This document shows, in pieces, positions 44,401 through 52,534 of a stretch of DNA of 64,000 nt (positions are counted from its first letter, which is position 1; every line of letters begins with the position of its first letter). The stretch is from NCBI GenBank assembly GCA_905234645.1, contig CAJOIS010000003.1:58395-122394 (forward strand), in the 5' to 3' direction. Under the pieces are notes generated by a model. The model had not been told where the DNA came from and searched no databases. It worked only from the letters and a program-made list of their open reading frames with translations. Position numbers and translations under genes: made by a program. This DNA comes from an uncultured Bacteroidales bacterium (GTDB lineage Bacteria; Bacteroidota; Bacteroidia; Bacteroidales; F082).

Positions 44401-44508
44401 GGTAGCCTCACCGCTGAAACCCAAAAGATTGATGTGACGACTTTGCCGAAGGGAATGTATTTCCTCACTATCGGCAATGAGACACGGAAATTTGTGGTGA
44501 ATAAATAA
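41470..44508 (+). CDS. Large T9SS cargo with Asp-box propeller and repeated module
   Basis: A protein of about 1,012 residues with signal peptide to about residue 22 (MTMKAQ). In order: a module of about 150 residues with IEGDTLVDGVSYKVMYTTR and LYDFSMEVGDTI; a HYDIN-like beta-sandwich (LTFDEPAVPQSFIIYNHTD); a propeller-like part with Asp-boxes (SHDDGETWE, YSDDNGDTWQQ, TLDGGDTWNG); a second module WYYEILNENGSITYQYMYQ through YDFGAQEGDSW; and a sorting domain LVVYPNPTNGILFVQT ending in KFVVNK. The linker before it, PSTPSTGSGTEG, is encoded by a palindromic repeat, and a second palindrome lies inside the sorting domain. A tandem partner follows 19 bases later. Surface attachment is likely; ligand unknown. 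Confidence 0.85.
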   Translation: MKNLSFITLIALMMMGGMTMKAQDYHPIVEEGKQWNVLFSYPWNPPEPQHKYTDIYKIEGDTLVDGVSYKVMYTTRNENLTGWSVCGVIRETEDRQVLYRRDGSSYDEILYDFSMEVGDTIIMNGSGFYPDWMFVVETNEILINGEPRKQIVLEYSWGDQEVWIEGIGSLYGIIDSGSLFLTGGSTDLLCYYEDGDLIWQNTTPGYNECYIVNTGQQNGLVVAPTTLTFDEPAVPQSFIIYNHTDNAVTITDINVQPDDNMVLLDYSDLPRTLQPDETMNVTVVVNSLGYKGYNTYYVNVATSIGNRQVIVRVNEEAWDEGLQYIPMQGITFDENTPLTQSFYLQNTNALQSITVYEISEYGTNYLEMVPSHSLPYEIPAGGFLEVAVTLVNFPEEQIVTRVYCRSSQGEGAGYFFFIAGGLSNGGNGVHSLWKPINLPGTLLGANDQGYMFSTNYDSPQSLMRSHDDGETWETVLTGSIGNLTISNEGRIFVFSHNTMTVMYSDDNGDTWQQTSQISPCGMIDIPRLFATTNDIIVGWAQNGEIFWTLDGGDTWNGTILDFMEDHQEISDLLVSENGDVYVSVWYYIGPNIGVYHSTLSDMQNWEIAAFEDVGIKDMAFDPEGNIVCAVNFGGDFSGFEHVPGFYAFWANRVAIADNGIVYKTAMTLYDNAVLAYSLDHGEHFYNTIEDLPVSEPIPGGEDGFLSKGYDNHLYFLGNDQYWKSIPNANDIPNVISFPSEWYYEILNENGSITYQYMYQAGDTIVQDEPTHILVRINTLYDKDVHEEMTHEYVYMRDGKVYWWNKTLEEFTVLYDFGAQEGDSWVTKVGTETLIMHVNSVETVEYEDKTYRMLHVSDVDGLFSGDIVCGIGHLTSFFPERLMGDGDRMRVEGLRCYWIDDNLVFKLGDEDCDAIISEIHDVEENDPSTPSTGSGTEGTLVVYPNPTNGILFVQTLSATSLHDNTYRITNLMGQTVQTGSLTAETQKIDVTTLPKGMYFLTIGNETRKFVVNK
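44245..44279 (+). repeat. CCTTCGAC...CTCAGGGACC palindromic repeat in a coding linker
   Basis: The 35 bases from CCTTCGACCCCTTCGACAGG to CCGAAGG form an imperfect palindrome of the widespread CCTTCGACAGGCTCAGGG type. Read in frame it encodes PSTPSTGSGTEG between the modules and the sorting domain. A related copy occupies the same place in the tandem paralogue (47773-47805). Confidence 0.6.
44322..44351 (+). repeat. TGTRGAGACG-family palindrome inside a sorting domain
   Basis: TGTACAGACGTTG and CAACGTCTCTACA pair with one mismatch around loop AGCG. It encodes VQTLSATSLH in the first part of the T9SS sorting domain of the cargo gene. Close relatives act as terminators at 6926-6961 and 31201-31234. 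Confidence 0.65.
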
Positions 44509-44527
44509 AAATCAAAAATATACAACC

Positions 44528-47500
44528 ATGAAAAAGTTATTATCACTCCTCATTCTTTGCCTCGGATGCTTCGGCTTTTTGGAGGCGCAAGACAGCATTT
44601 GGAAGCCTGTCAATACATTTGGCCCTCTTTTAGGTGCAGGTCCAGATGGGAGCCTCTTTGCCCATCACGGCTACAGCGGTCTCGCCCGCTCGCAAGACGA
44701 AGGTGAGACTTGGCAGATTGTGGCAGGCTACGAAACTGGTTTTAATGGTTATTTCAATCAGTATTGTTTTGCCGTTAGCCCTGAAGGGAGAATCTTTGTC
44801 TTTAATGATGACCAGCAAACCGTAGTGTATTCTGACGATGCTGGCGACACGTGGCAGCAAACCACATCGCCTACACCCAATTGTGCATTTCCCACCAAAA
44901 CAGGCTTATATGCAGTAACCAATGACATTTTTGTCGTATGGGCTCAAGAAGGGGAAATTCACTATACGCTTGACGGTGGCGCAACATGGGATGGATCGAT
45001 TCTTGAGATAGATGAAGAAACTCAACTCAGCGACTTGATTGTCAATGCCGAGGGCGATGTGTACGTCAGTGTTTGGTCATATTCGAATGGAGATACTGGC
45101 ATCTTCCATTCCACCTTGTCAGATATGGAGAATTGGGAAATCGTGGCTGGCGAAGAATTGAACATCCGTGACATGGCCTTCGACCCTGAGGGCAATGTGG
45201 TGGCTTGCGGCTATCATATCGACGGGAGCAGCATCGGTTTCCAACACACTCCTGGTTTCTATCTGTTTGACGGGACGACTCTGGCCATCAGCGACGGCGG
45301 CATCGTGTACACGCCTCACTTCATGGGACTTCAGGCTGTTCTTTCCTATTCCACCGACCATGGCGAGCATTTCACCGAGTTAGGAGAGCACCTTCCCCTA
45401 GTGGATATCGCCCCGGGCGGCGATGCCTATTTCCTCATTAAAGGCCATGACAACCATCTTTATTTTGACGGCGGCGGAGAGTATTGGAAGTGCATTCGTG
45501 ATGCTGACCATATCCGAGGGGAGTTCCCCTTGGAAAACACGGCATGGGTGCAGTTCTACCGCTCCATGTATGAGGACTCCACCTATTACCAGTTGGGCAT
45601 TAAAGGCGATACGCTGGTGAACGAGACGACTTATAAGAAGGTCATCAATTGCGCTCATCTGGGTTATCCTATTGAGGGCGAGTGCTTCGGTGGTATCCGT
45701 GAGGATGCGGACGGCAAATGCTATTTCATGTCGTTCGTGCCAGCAGGTATATATGCGCCTTGGCCTTTGCATTACTACTGTGAGGTGAACACCGAATATC
45801 CCTTGTACGATTTCTCGCTTTCGGTGTGCGATGTCTTCCAGACGGATGGCGGCACGCCCGCCGAAATGCAACTCAACGGCAGTACAAGGAAGGTGCTTTG
45901 GTTTGACAACAACTGCGACAATGGGAATTATTATGATTACCAATGGATCGAAGGCGTTGGAAGCACACACAGCCTGTTGTATCCTATCCAGTGGGAGCCT
46001 GACAACGGGCCGGAATACCGTTTGGTGGAGGTTTGGCAAGATGAGGAACTGCTATACAAGAACCCACATTTTCTTGACTATTTCCCCTTGGTCCAAGCGG
46101 ACAACAACCGCCAGAAATGGAATGTGGTTTACCTTGCTTCTATGAACTATCCTAATGATTACTTTACTGAAACCCAAAGTATTAGAGATAACATTACCTT
46201 GGATGGAGTGGACTATAAACTTGTTTGGAAGGAAGATGTGTATGATTCCAAAAAAATTGCAGGTGCGGTTCGCGAAGAGGACAAGAGGGTGTATTATCGC
46301 ATGTATTGGCAGCAATCCTACCAAAACGAGGTGCTGCTTTACGATTTCAATTTAGTGATTATCGGTTGATTGTGCTTGAAGAATCTCAAGTTCAAGTAAA
46401 TGGTACCATGAGACGACAATTGGGTTTGGCTATGTATTTTGACGATGGCACCACAGGTGAAGTAGAAGAATACTGGATTGAAGGTGTGGGCAGCACTTAC
46501 GGCTTCTTGAACAGTGGCTATGAAGGTTGGGTCGGCGCGTTTGTCCATCTGTTGTGCTACCACGAGAACGGCGACCTGGTTTGGGACAACGAGGCGTTTG
46601 ACGAGTGCGTGATGAACAGCGACGGAGTGCCTGCGTCGTTTGCTCCCCAAGAGGCGGAGTGGTATTTCGATGTGTTCGACCCATGGGGCACTCATCCTGA
46701 ATATCAGAGGTTTTACGTGGATGGCGACACGATTATCCAAGGTCATCAGTGCAGCATCATCATTCAGCGTTTTGTTGAAACAGAGCATGATGGGGAAGAA
46801 TATGTGTATGAGGAAGACAACAAGGTGTATTGGTTGAACCCGACCACAAACGCCTTCTCGACCTTGTATGACTTTGATGCTGAAGCTGGCGAATCGTGGT
46901 ACTACGAAGTAGGTGAGTGTTCGCATTTGGTGATTGTCGATAGTGTTGGCAGCGTGACTTGGAATGGGCACACTTATCGTACGCAGTGGGTCAGGTTTAA
47001 CGATGACCTTCCGACTTATTATAGTGGGAAAATCATAGAAGGAATTGGCTATGAGAAAGGCTTGTTTCCCAGCGTTTATGTTTGTAATGGATGGGAAATC
47101 TTTGATGCAAGTGAGATAGAATACCTTCGTTGCTATGTTAATGATGGCGAGATGCTTTATCACGAAGGGGGATATGATTGCGAACAAACTACTGTCACAC
47201 CGCCGAGCCATCCTGAATGGTACTACGAAATCCTTAACGATGATGGCACTATTACCTACCAATACATGTACCAGGCGGGCGACACCATCATCAATGACGA
47301 GCCGACGCATATCCTCGTGAGAATCAACACGCTTTACGACAAAGGATTGCGTGATGAGGTGACACATGAGTATGTCTTTGAGCTCAACGGCAAGTTATAT
47401 TGGTGGAACAAGCGCACTCATAGTTTCACCGTGCTTTATGACTACGAAGCCGAGGTTGGCGACAGCTGGAATATCATGGTCGGCATAGAGCCTCCACTCA

Positions 47501-48033
47501 CCATGACTGTGGATGCTGTGGATTTCGTCGAATACGAAGGTAGAACCTATCGTGTGATGCACGTCAGCGACCCCGACGACCTTTTCAGCGGCAACATCGT
47601 GTGCGGCATCGGACACCTGACGAGTTTCTTCCCCGAGCGGCTGATGGGCGACGGCGAGCGTACGCGCGTGGATGGTCTGCGCTGCTATTGGGTTGGGGAG
47701 GAACTGGTGTTTAAGATTGGCGATGAGGATTGCGATGCCATCATCAGCGAAATCCATAATGTTGAAGAGGATGGCCCTTCGACCCCTTCGACGGGCTCAG
47801 GGGCCTTGGTGGTTTATCCTAACCCTGCCAACGGCATTTTGAACGTATCTGTACGGCTGCCACAGTGTGACAGCCCTGCGGACCAAACGTATCGTATCAC
47901 TAACTTGATGGGCCAAACCTTGTTGACAGGCCAAATCACGGCTGAAAACCAACAAATTGATGTGTCGAATTTGCCCGAGGGTATGTATTTCATAACCTTT
48001 GCAGGTGATACGCAGAAATTTGTGCTACGATAA
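44528..48033 (+). pseudogene. Second Asp-box T9SS cargo, interrupted by deletion/frameshift
   Basis: A reading frame from 44528 with a good signal peptide (GFLEAQ) stops at 46367-46369; the remainder continues in another frame from about 46354 to 48033 and ends in a proper sorting domain (LVVYPNPANGILNVSV). The paralogue upstream has about 17 residues between LYDF and the matching point, here missing, so a deletion of about 50 bases not divisible by three is the likely cause. Content in order: Asp-box propeller (SQDEGETWQ, YSDDAGDTWQQ, TLDGGATWDG), four copies of the GDT/LYDF module, sorting domain. The first part alone lacks a sorting signal and the second a signal peptide, so neither should be exported. 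An assembly error is a possible alternative. Confidence 0.75.
47773..47805 (+). repeat. CCTTCGAC...CTCAGGGG palindromic repeat, second copy
   Basis: GGCCCTTCGACCCCTTCGAC followed by GGGCTCAGGGGCC. It lies directly before the sorting domain of the second cargo and encodes GPSTPSTGSGA. It matches the position of the copy in the first cargo but differs at several bases. Confidence 0.6.
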
Positions 48034-48059
48034 TCGTGGCTTAAAACCGAACCAAGAAA

Positions 48060-48088
48060 GTCCGTCTCGTAATGGGGCGGGCTTTTTT
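48060..48088 (+). terminator. Terminator after the tandem cargo genes
   Basis: GTCCGTCTC pairs with GGGGCGGGC (three G-T pairs) around loop GTAAT, followed by six T. Confidence 0.7.
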
Positions 48089-48118
48089 GTACTGACTTTG
48101 TTTTTTTTCTTACTTTTG
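48086..48118 (+). promoter_or_regulatory. Promoter of trpS
   Basis: TTTG at 48086-48089 and TACTTTTG at 48111-48118 are 21 bases apart, fitting the Bacteroidota pattern. The start would lie about 100 bases before trpS, so palindrome B is within the leader. Confidence 0.6.
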
Positions 48119-48134
48119 CACCCAAATAATCATT

Positions 48135-48206
48135 GACATGAGACTTCGTGACACGAGACACGGGACGACCGACAGTCTTGCGTCTCGCAGTCCCGCGTCC
48201 CGAGTC
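48135..48206 (+). repeat. 72-nt imperfect palindromic element, copy B
   Basis: Arms of 32 bases flank the loop GACCGACA. The left arm repeats GAC at spacing 7, 8, 7, 7 (GACATGAGACTTCGTGAC and so on) and the right arm repeats GTC at spacing 7, 8, 7, 7. Its spacing is that of copy A in inverted orientation, and most differences from inverted copy A are transitions in the spacers. It ends 13 bases before the trpS ATG, nearly the same distance as copy A from its gene. Confidence 0.8.
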
Positions 48207-48219
48207 AAATAAAACATTT

Positions 48220-49230
48220 ATGGCAAAAGACATTGTTTTGAGCGGTATCCGTCCCACCGGAAACCTTCACCTTGGCAACTATTATGGCGCCGTGCGCAGC
48301 TTCGTGAAGATGCAGGAAGACTACAACTGCTATTTCTTCATTGCCGATTGGCATTCGCTGACCACGCACCCCACACCCGAAAACATACAGAAATCGGCTC
48401 GCACCATCTTGGCCGAATACCTCGCTTGCGGCATTGACCCCGAAAAAGCCACCATCTACATCCAAAGTGATGTGCCTGAAACGATAGAGTTATACCTCTA
48501 TTTCAACATGAACGCCTACATCGGCGAGCTAGGTCGTGTGACAACCTTCAAAGAGAAGGCTCGCCAGCAACCCGACAACGTTAATGCAGGCCTATTCACC
48601 TATCCGACCCTCATGGCTGCCGACATTCTGCAACACCGTGCCAAGTGGGTGCCCGTGGGTAAGGATCAGGAGCAGAACATGGAGATGGCACGCAAATGTG
48701 CCCGCCGCTTCAACAATATCTACAAGGTCGAGTTCTTCCCCGAGCCGCAGAACTACTACTTTGGTGGCGATGCCATCAAGGTGCCGGGATTGGACGGTAG
48801 CGGCAAGATGGGCAAGAGCGATGGCAACTGCATCTATCTCTTTGAGGACGAAAAAACCATGCGCAAGAAGGTGATGCGCGCCGTCACCGATAGCGGTCCG
48901 ACGGAGCCTAACAGCCCCAAGCCCGAGGTCATTCAGAACCTCTTCACGATGATGAACATCGTCAGCGAGCCCGAAACGGTGAAGTACTTCGACGAGAAGT
49001 GGAACGACTGCTCCATTCGCTATGGCGACATGAAGAAACAACTGGCAGACGACCTGGAGAAGGCCGTTGCCCCCATTCGCGAGCGCATCAAGGAGTACTC
49101 GTCCGACGAAGAAAGACTCAACCGTATCGCCCGTATGGGTGCCGAGAAGGCTCGCGAGAGCGCCGCAAAGACGTTGAACGAAGTGAGAAAGATCATTGGT
49201 TTTAGACAATACTGTATTTTTTCAGTGTAA
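48220..49230 (+). CDS. trpS: Tryptophan-tRNA ligase
   Basis: A protein of about 336 residues, class I synthetase. The HIGH-type motif is TGNLHLGNYYGAV near residue 12 and the KMSKS-type motif is KMGKS at residues 196-200. Also seen are FFIADWHSLTTHPTP and YPTLMAADILQHRAKWVPVG, which hold tryptophan and the adenylate. ATG 48220 was chosen since an upstream in-frame start would translate the palindrome into a non-family extension. The C-terminus, IGFRQYCIFSV, is a few residues longer than usual. Copy B of the palindrome lies in its leader. Confidence 0.94.
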   Translation: MAKDIVLSGIRPTGNLHLGNYYGAVRSFVKMQEDYNCYFFIADWHSLTTHPTPENIQKSARTILAEYLACGIDPEKATIYIQSDVPETIELYLYFNMNAYIGELGRVTTFKEKARQQPDNVNAGLFTYPTLMAADILQHRAKWVPVGKDQEQNMEMARKCARRFNNIYKVEFFPEPQNYYFGGDAIKVPGLDGSGKMGKSDGNCIYLFEDEKTMRKKVMRAVTDSGPTEPNSPKPEVIQNLFTMMNIVSEPETVKYFDEKWNDCSIRYGDMKKQLADDLEKAVAPIRERIKEYSSDEERLNRIARMGAEKARESAAKTLNEVRKIIGFRQYCIFSV

Positions 49231-49431
49231 GTAAATGTCCATAATTAATATAGATTACATAAAAGACGCGAGAGCTTTTATTAGCTTTAATCCGTGAGTT
49301 TTTAGCATTGTTGCCACTAAGTTTAATGCTGACGGCTTATAGCTTATGGCTAATTACACAAAGCGTCATTTAGTTTTTAACACGTACATAATTAACATCA
49401 TTATCGATTAAACAATTCAGTTTTTTAAACA
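49231..49431. other. A/T-rich intergenic region without recognised feature
   Basis: About 200 bases between trpS and the outer-membrane protein gene. No TAnnTTTG match, terminator or open frame of note was recognised. TAGCATTG near 49303 is a weak match to the -7 consensus. Confidence 0.4.
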
Positions 49432-50232
49432 ATGAAGAAAACGATTTTACTTCTTACGGCTTGTGTCATGATGGGTATCAATGCGTTTGCCCAGACTAGA
49501 CCTGAAAGAGCCTTGTACTTGGACATGGGAGTCGGCCGTGGCATCTCCAATTCCTACGACAACGGCGTGGTTCCATTCTTCATCACGGGTGTATCCAGCA
49601 TCATGACTGCTGGTGCAACGTATGAATGGAAACGCTATGAGACGGATCTCGAATTCCGTAACGTCAGAGCTACCTTAGCCAAACCGGACGGCACTGACGT
49701 TAACTATGAAATCAACTACGACCTTCTCTATCGTGTCCACGATTCGAAAAGCGGCCGTTGGCGCCAATGGGTTGGTGGCGACATCGACGCTTTTGTCGAC
49801 GTTCGTCAGATCCCTAGTTTGCAAAATGCATCGACCAACCTTTCCATCATGGGCAGCCTCGGTCTGATTTGGAAAGCTGAATGCGATTTTGCTTACAACA
49901 AAGACAAAACCCACAGCTGGCTGACTGCCTACAGCAAGATGAATCTGCCTTTGGCGGGCGTGGCTTACCGTCCCGACTTTTCCTATGTGGGCGATGGCAT
50001 CGGCGTGACCGATATATTTAAATTGCTTATGGCCGAGCACCACAGCTTTGTCAAGTTCTTCCCCGGCTGCAACACTGACTTGGGCCTGCGCCTCAACTTC
50101 AAGAATGGTAACCGCATCTCCTTCAACTATCGTTGGGACTTTGTCACCACGGGCCACAAAGACGTCTACAATTACGTTAACGCCATTCATAGCTTCAACG
50201 CCATCTTTATGTTCAACCTTTATAGAAAATAA
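49432..50232 (+). CDS. Outer-membrane beta-barrel protein of unknown family
   Basis: A 266-residue protein with signal peptide to NAFAQ (residue 21). Long amphipathic strands such as RALYLDMGVGRGIS, TAGATYEWKRYETDLEFRN, NTDLGLRLNFKNGNRISFNY and the final AIFMFNLYRK fit a small outer-membrane barrel of about 12 strands. No named family was recognised. The gene ends 5 bases before the S41 peptidase gene, so the two belong to one unit. Confidence 0.6.
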   Translation: MKKTILLLTACVMMGINAFAQTRPERALYLDMGVGRGISNSYDNGVVPFFITGVSSIMTAGATYEWKRYETDLEFRNVRATLAKPDGTDVNYEINYDLLYRVHDSKSGRWRQWVGGDIDAFVDVRQIPSLQNASTNLSIMGSLGLIWKAECDFAYNKDKTHSWLTAYSKMNLPLAGVAYRPDFSYVGDGIGVTDIFKLLMAEHHSFVKFFPGCNTDLGLRLNFKNGNRISFNYRWDFVTTGHKDVYNYVNAIHSFNAIFMFNLYRK

Positions 50233-50237
50233 TCGTT

Positions 50238-51269
50238 ATGAAAAACATTCGTACTATAGTTTTCTGCCTTCTGGTATTGGCTTTTGCCTCTTGTGAGCGT
50301 ATTGTTTCCGATAAAAACGCTCCCGACAATCCAGTCAATGTGTTCGAATACCTTTGGGACAAGGTAGACACGCAGTATTCCTTTTTCGACATCAAGGGCA
50401 TCGACTGGGACTCCATCCATCAGGTCTATCGTCCCAAGGTGTATGACGAGATGACCGATGACAGCCTGTTCAACGTCTGCGCAGCAATGATCAACACGTT
50501 GAAGGACGGACACACCAACCTTTTTAGCGACTTCAATATCTCGCATAGCGACTCCATGTTCTATTTGATGATGGAAGGCAGCCAATTGGATGCCAACGTC
50601 GTGGAAGCCAACTATCTGACGCCTTATGGCTACACCACTGGCAGTTTCAAACACAACTTCATCCGCAATGGCGAGGTGGCTTACATCCGTTATAGCTCGT
50701 TCGGCAACGAAATCAGCGATGCCGACTTGCTGTTTGTCATGGACCGCTACAAGGACTGCAAAGGCTTGATTATCGACCTTCGCGACAATGGCGGTGGGTC
50801 ATCGGCCAACTTGAACAAACTGCTCAGCATCTTCGACAACCATGGACAAGAGCTGTTCAAGTCACAAATCAAGTCGGGTCCAGGCCACGACGAGTTCACC
50901 GACTACCGTACCGTGTATGCCGCCGACAGCAGTTTCTTGGGTAAGGACAAGCCTTACATCAAGCCTGTAGCCGTGTTGGTTGACCGCGGTTCTTTCAGCG
51001 CCACTTCTTTCTTCTCGGTGGCCACCCAAGCTTACGACAACATCAAGTTGTATGGCGATTACACCGGTGGCGGCATGGGCATGCCTAACGGCGGTGCGTT
51101 GCCCAACGGTTGGACCTATCGTTTTAGCATTACCCGTACCATAGCCCTCGATGGCGGCAACTATGAGAACGGTGTCCCGCCCGATGTGCGTGTCCTCCTC
51201 GACCGCGACTTGGCCGCCCAGGGCATCGACAACATCATCGAGACTGCAGCGGACTGGATTGTGCAATAA
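50238..51269 (+). CDS. S41-family peptidase lipoprotein
   Basis: A 343-residue protein with lipobox AFASC (cysteine 19). The core shows the C-terminal processing peptidase pattern: LKDGHTNLF, GLIIDLRDNGGGS and the catalytic serine in DRGSFSATSFF. There is no PDZ domain between them, unlike CtpA; the order is helical N-domain, then the catalytic core. The base lysine of CtpA is not obvious. It probably cleaves peptides in the periplasm or on the membrane surface. A terminator follows. Confidence 0.85.
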   Translation: MKNIRTIVFCLLVLAFASCERIVSDKNAPDNPVNVFEYLWDKVDTQYSFFDIKGIDWDSIHQVYRPKVYDEMTDDSLFNVCAAMINTLKDGHTNLFSDFNISHSDSMFYLMMEGSQLDANVVEANYLTPYGYTTGSFKHNFIRNGEVAYIRYSSFGNEISDADLLFVMDRYKDCKGLIIDLRDNGGGSSANLNKLLSIFDNHGQELFKSQIKSGPGHDEFTDYRTVYAADSSFLGKDKPYIKPVAVLVDRGSFSATSFFSVATQAYDNIKLYGDYTGGGMGMPNGGALPNGWTYRFSITRTIALDGGNYENGVPPDVRVLLDRDLAAQGIDNIIETAADWIVQ

Positions 51270-51288
51270 ACATAACAATCAAAAGAAT

Positions 51289-51326
51289 AATCCCCGAGGT
51301 TGCCTCGGGGATTTGTGGTTTTTTTT
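51289..51326 (+). terminator. Terminator between the S41 peptidase and hflX
   Basis: AATCCCCGAGG and CCTCGGGGATT form a perfect 11-bp stem around TTG, followed by GTGG and eight T. It ends 9 bases before hflX. As no -7 box is seen between it and hflX, it may act as an attenuator instead of a full stop. Confidence 0.8.
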
Positions 51327-51335
51327 ACAGCTCAA

Positions 51336-52529
51336 ATGGGAGACTTTATCACATACGAAAAAATACCAGAGCGTGCGGTCCTCATTGCCGTGGCCTCCAA
51401 ACAACAAGGCCGTGAGCGCACGGAGGAATATCTTGACGAGCTGGCCTTCTTGCTGGAGACGGCAGGCGGCGTGCCCGTGGCACGTTTCGTGCAGGCCATG
51501 GACCATCCGAGCAGTGTGACCTATCTCGGCTCGGGCAAATTGGAGGAAATCCATCAATACATTAAGGCGGAGAACATTGAGATTGCCGTCATCGACGACG
51601 AGCTGAGTGCCACGCAGGCCCGCAACATGGAGCAGGCTTTGGAGTGCCGTGTTCTCGACCGCACGAGCTTGATTCTTGATATCTTCGCCTCCAATGCCCA
51701 TACAGCACACGCCAAGGCACAGGTGGAACTGGCGCAATACCAATACCTGCTGCCTCGCCTGACCCGCATGTGGACCCACTTGGAAAGACAAAGAGGTGGT
51801 ATCGGTATGCGTGGCCCTGGTGAGACCCAGATCGAGACCGACCGCCGTTTGATTCTGGAACGCATCGCTTTATTGAAAGAGAAGCTCAAGGATATAGACA
51901 TGCAGAAGACCGTGCAGCGCAAGAACCGCGGCAAGTTGGTACGTGTGGCCTTGGTGGGCTATACCAACGTGGGCAAGTCGACCATCATGAACCTGTTGAG
52001 CAAGTCGGAGGTGTATACCGAGAACAAACTTTTCGCCACGCTTGACACCACGGTGCGCAAGGTGGTGGTGGAGAATCTGCCGTTCCTGCTGTCTGACACT
52101 GTCGGTTTCATTCGCAAGCTGCCGCATCATCTCGTGGAGTCGTTCAAGTCCACTTTGGACGAGGTGCGTGAGTCGGACATCCTGTTGCATGTGGTGGACA
52201 TCTCACATCCTGACTTCGAGGCGCAGATGGAGGTGGTGAACCAAACTTTGGCCGAGTTGGGCTGCGCCGACAAGAAGACCATTGTTGTCTTCAACAAGAC
52301 CGATGCCTATACCTGGGAGGAGAAAGACCCCGACGACCTCACGCCGCCTACCAAGTGCAATGTCTCCTATGAGGAACTGAAAAAGACCTGGATGGCCAAG
52401 ATGAATGACGGCTGTATCTTCATCTCCGCCAAAAACCGCGACAATTATCAAGAGTTCCGCGACTTGCTCTACAAGGAAATCCGTGACATGCACGCCATCA
52501 GGTATCCTTACGACAATTTCTTGTATTAG
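51336..52529 (+). CDS. hflX: GTPase HflX
   Basis: A protein of about 397 residues, ribosome-associated GTPase that splits stalled or stressed ribosomes. Seen are the N-terminal domain with SVTYLGSGKLEEI and IDDELSATQARNME, the glycine-rich linker RGGIGMRGPGETQIETDRR, Walker A GYTNVGKST, switch region LFATLDTTVR, DTVGFI and NKTD. The start at 51336 gives the expected MGDFITYEK; an upstream frame would run through the terminator stem. The CotH-like gene starts 5 bases after the stop. Confidence 0.95.
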   Translation: MGDFITYEKIPERAVLIAVASKQQGRERTEEYLDELAFLLETAGGVPVARFVQAMDHPSSVTYLGSGKLEEIHQYIKAENIEIAVIDDELSATQARNMEQALECRVLDRTSLILDIFASNAHTAHAKAQVELAQYQYLLPRLTRMWTHLERQRGGIGMRGPGETQIETDRRLILERIALLKEKLKDIDMQKTVQRKNRGKLVRVALVGYTNVGKSTIMNLLSKSEVYTENKLFATLDTTVRKVVVENLPFLLSDTVGFIRKLPHHLVESFKSTLDEVRESDILLHVVDISHPDFEAQMEVVNQTLAELGCADKKTIVVFNKTDAYTWEEKDPDDLTPPTKCNVSYEELKKTWMAKMNDGCIFISAKNRDNYQEFRDLLYKEIRDMHAIRYPYDNFLY

Positions 52530-52534
52530 CTCTT

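Noticed and set aside
46306-46420. Independent start of the second half of the broken cargo gene
   Set aside because: No signal peptide, no promoter, and homology to the paralogue continues across the break, so it is one interrupted gene.
48148-48219. Longer TrpS N-terminus reading through the 72-nt palindrome
   Set aside because: The extension has no similarity to TrpS; the ATG at 48220 places the catalytic motif at the usual distance.
51300-51335. Longer HflX N-terminus
   Set aside because: The additional codons lie in the terminator stem and T-run; the ATG at 51336 gives the family-typical start.
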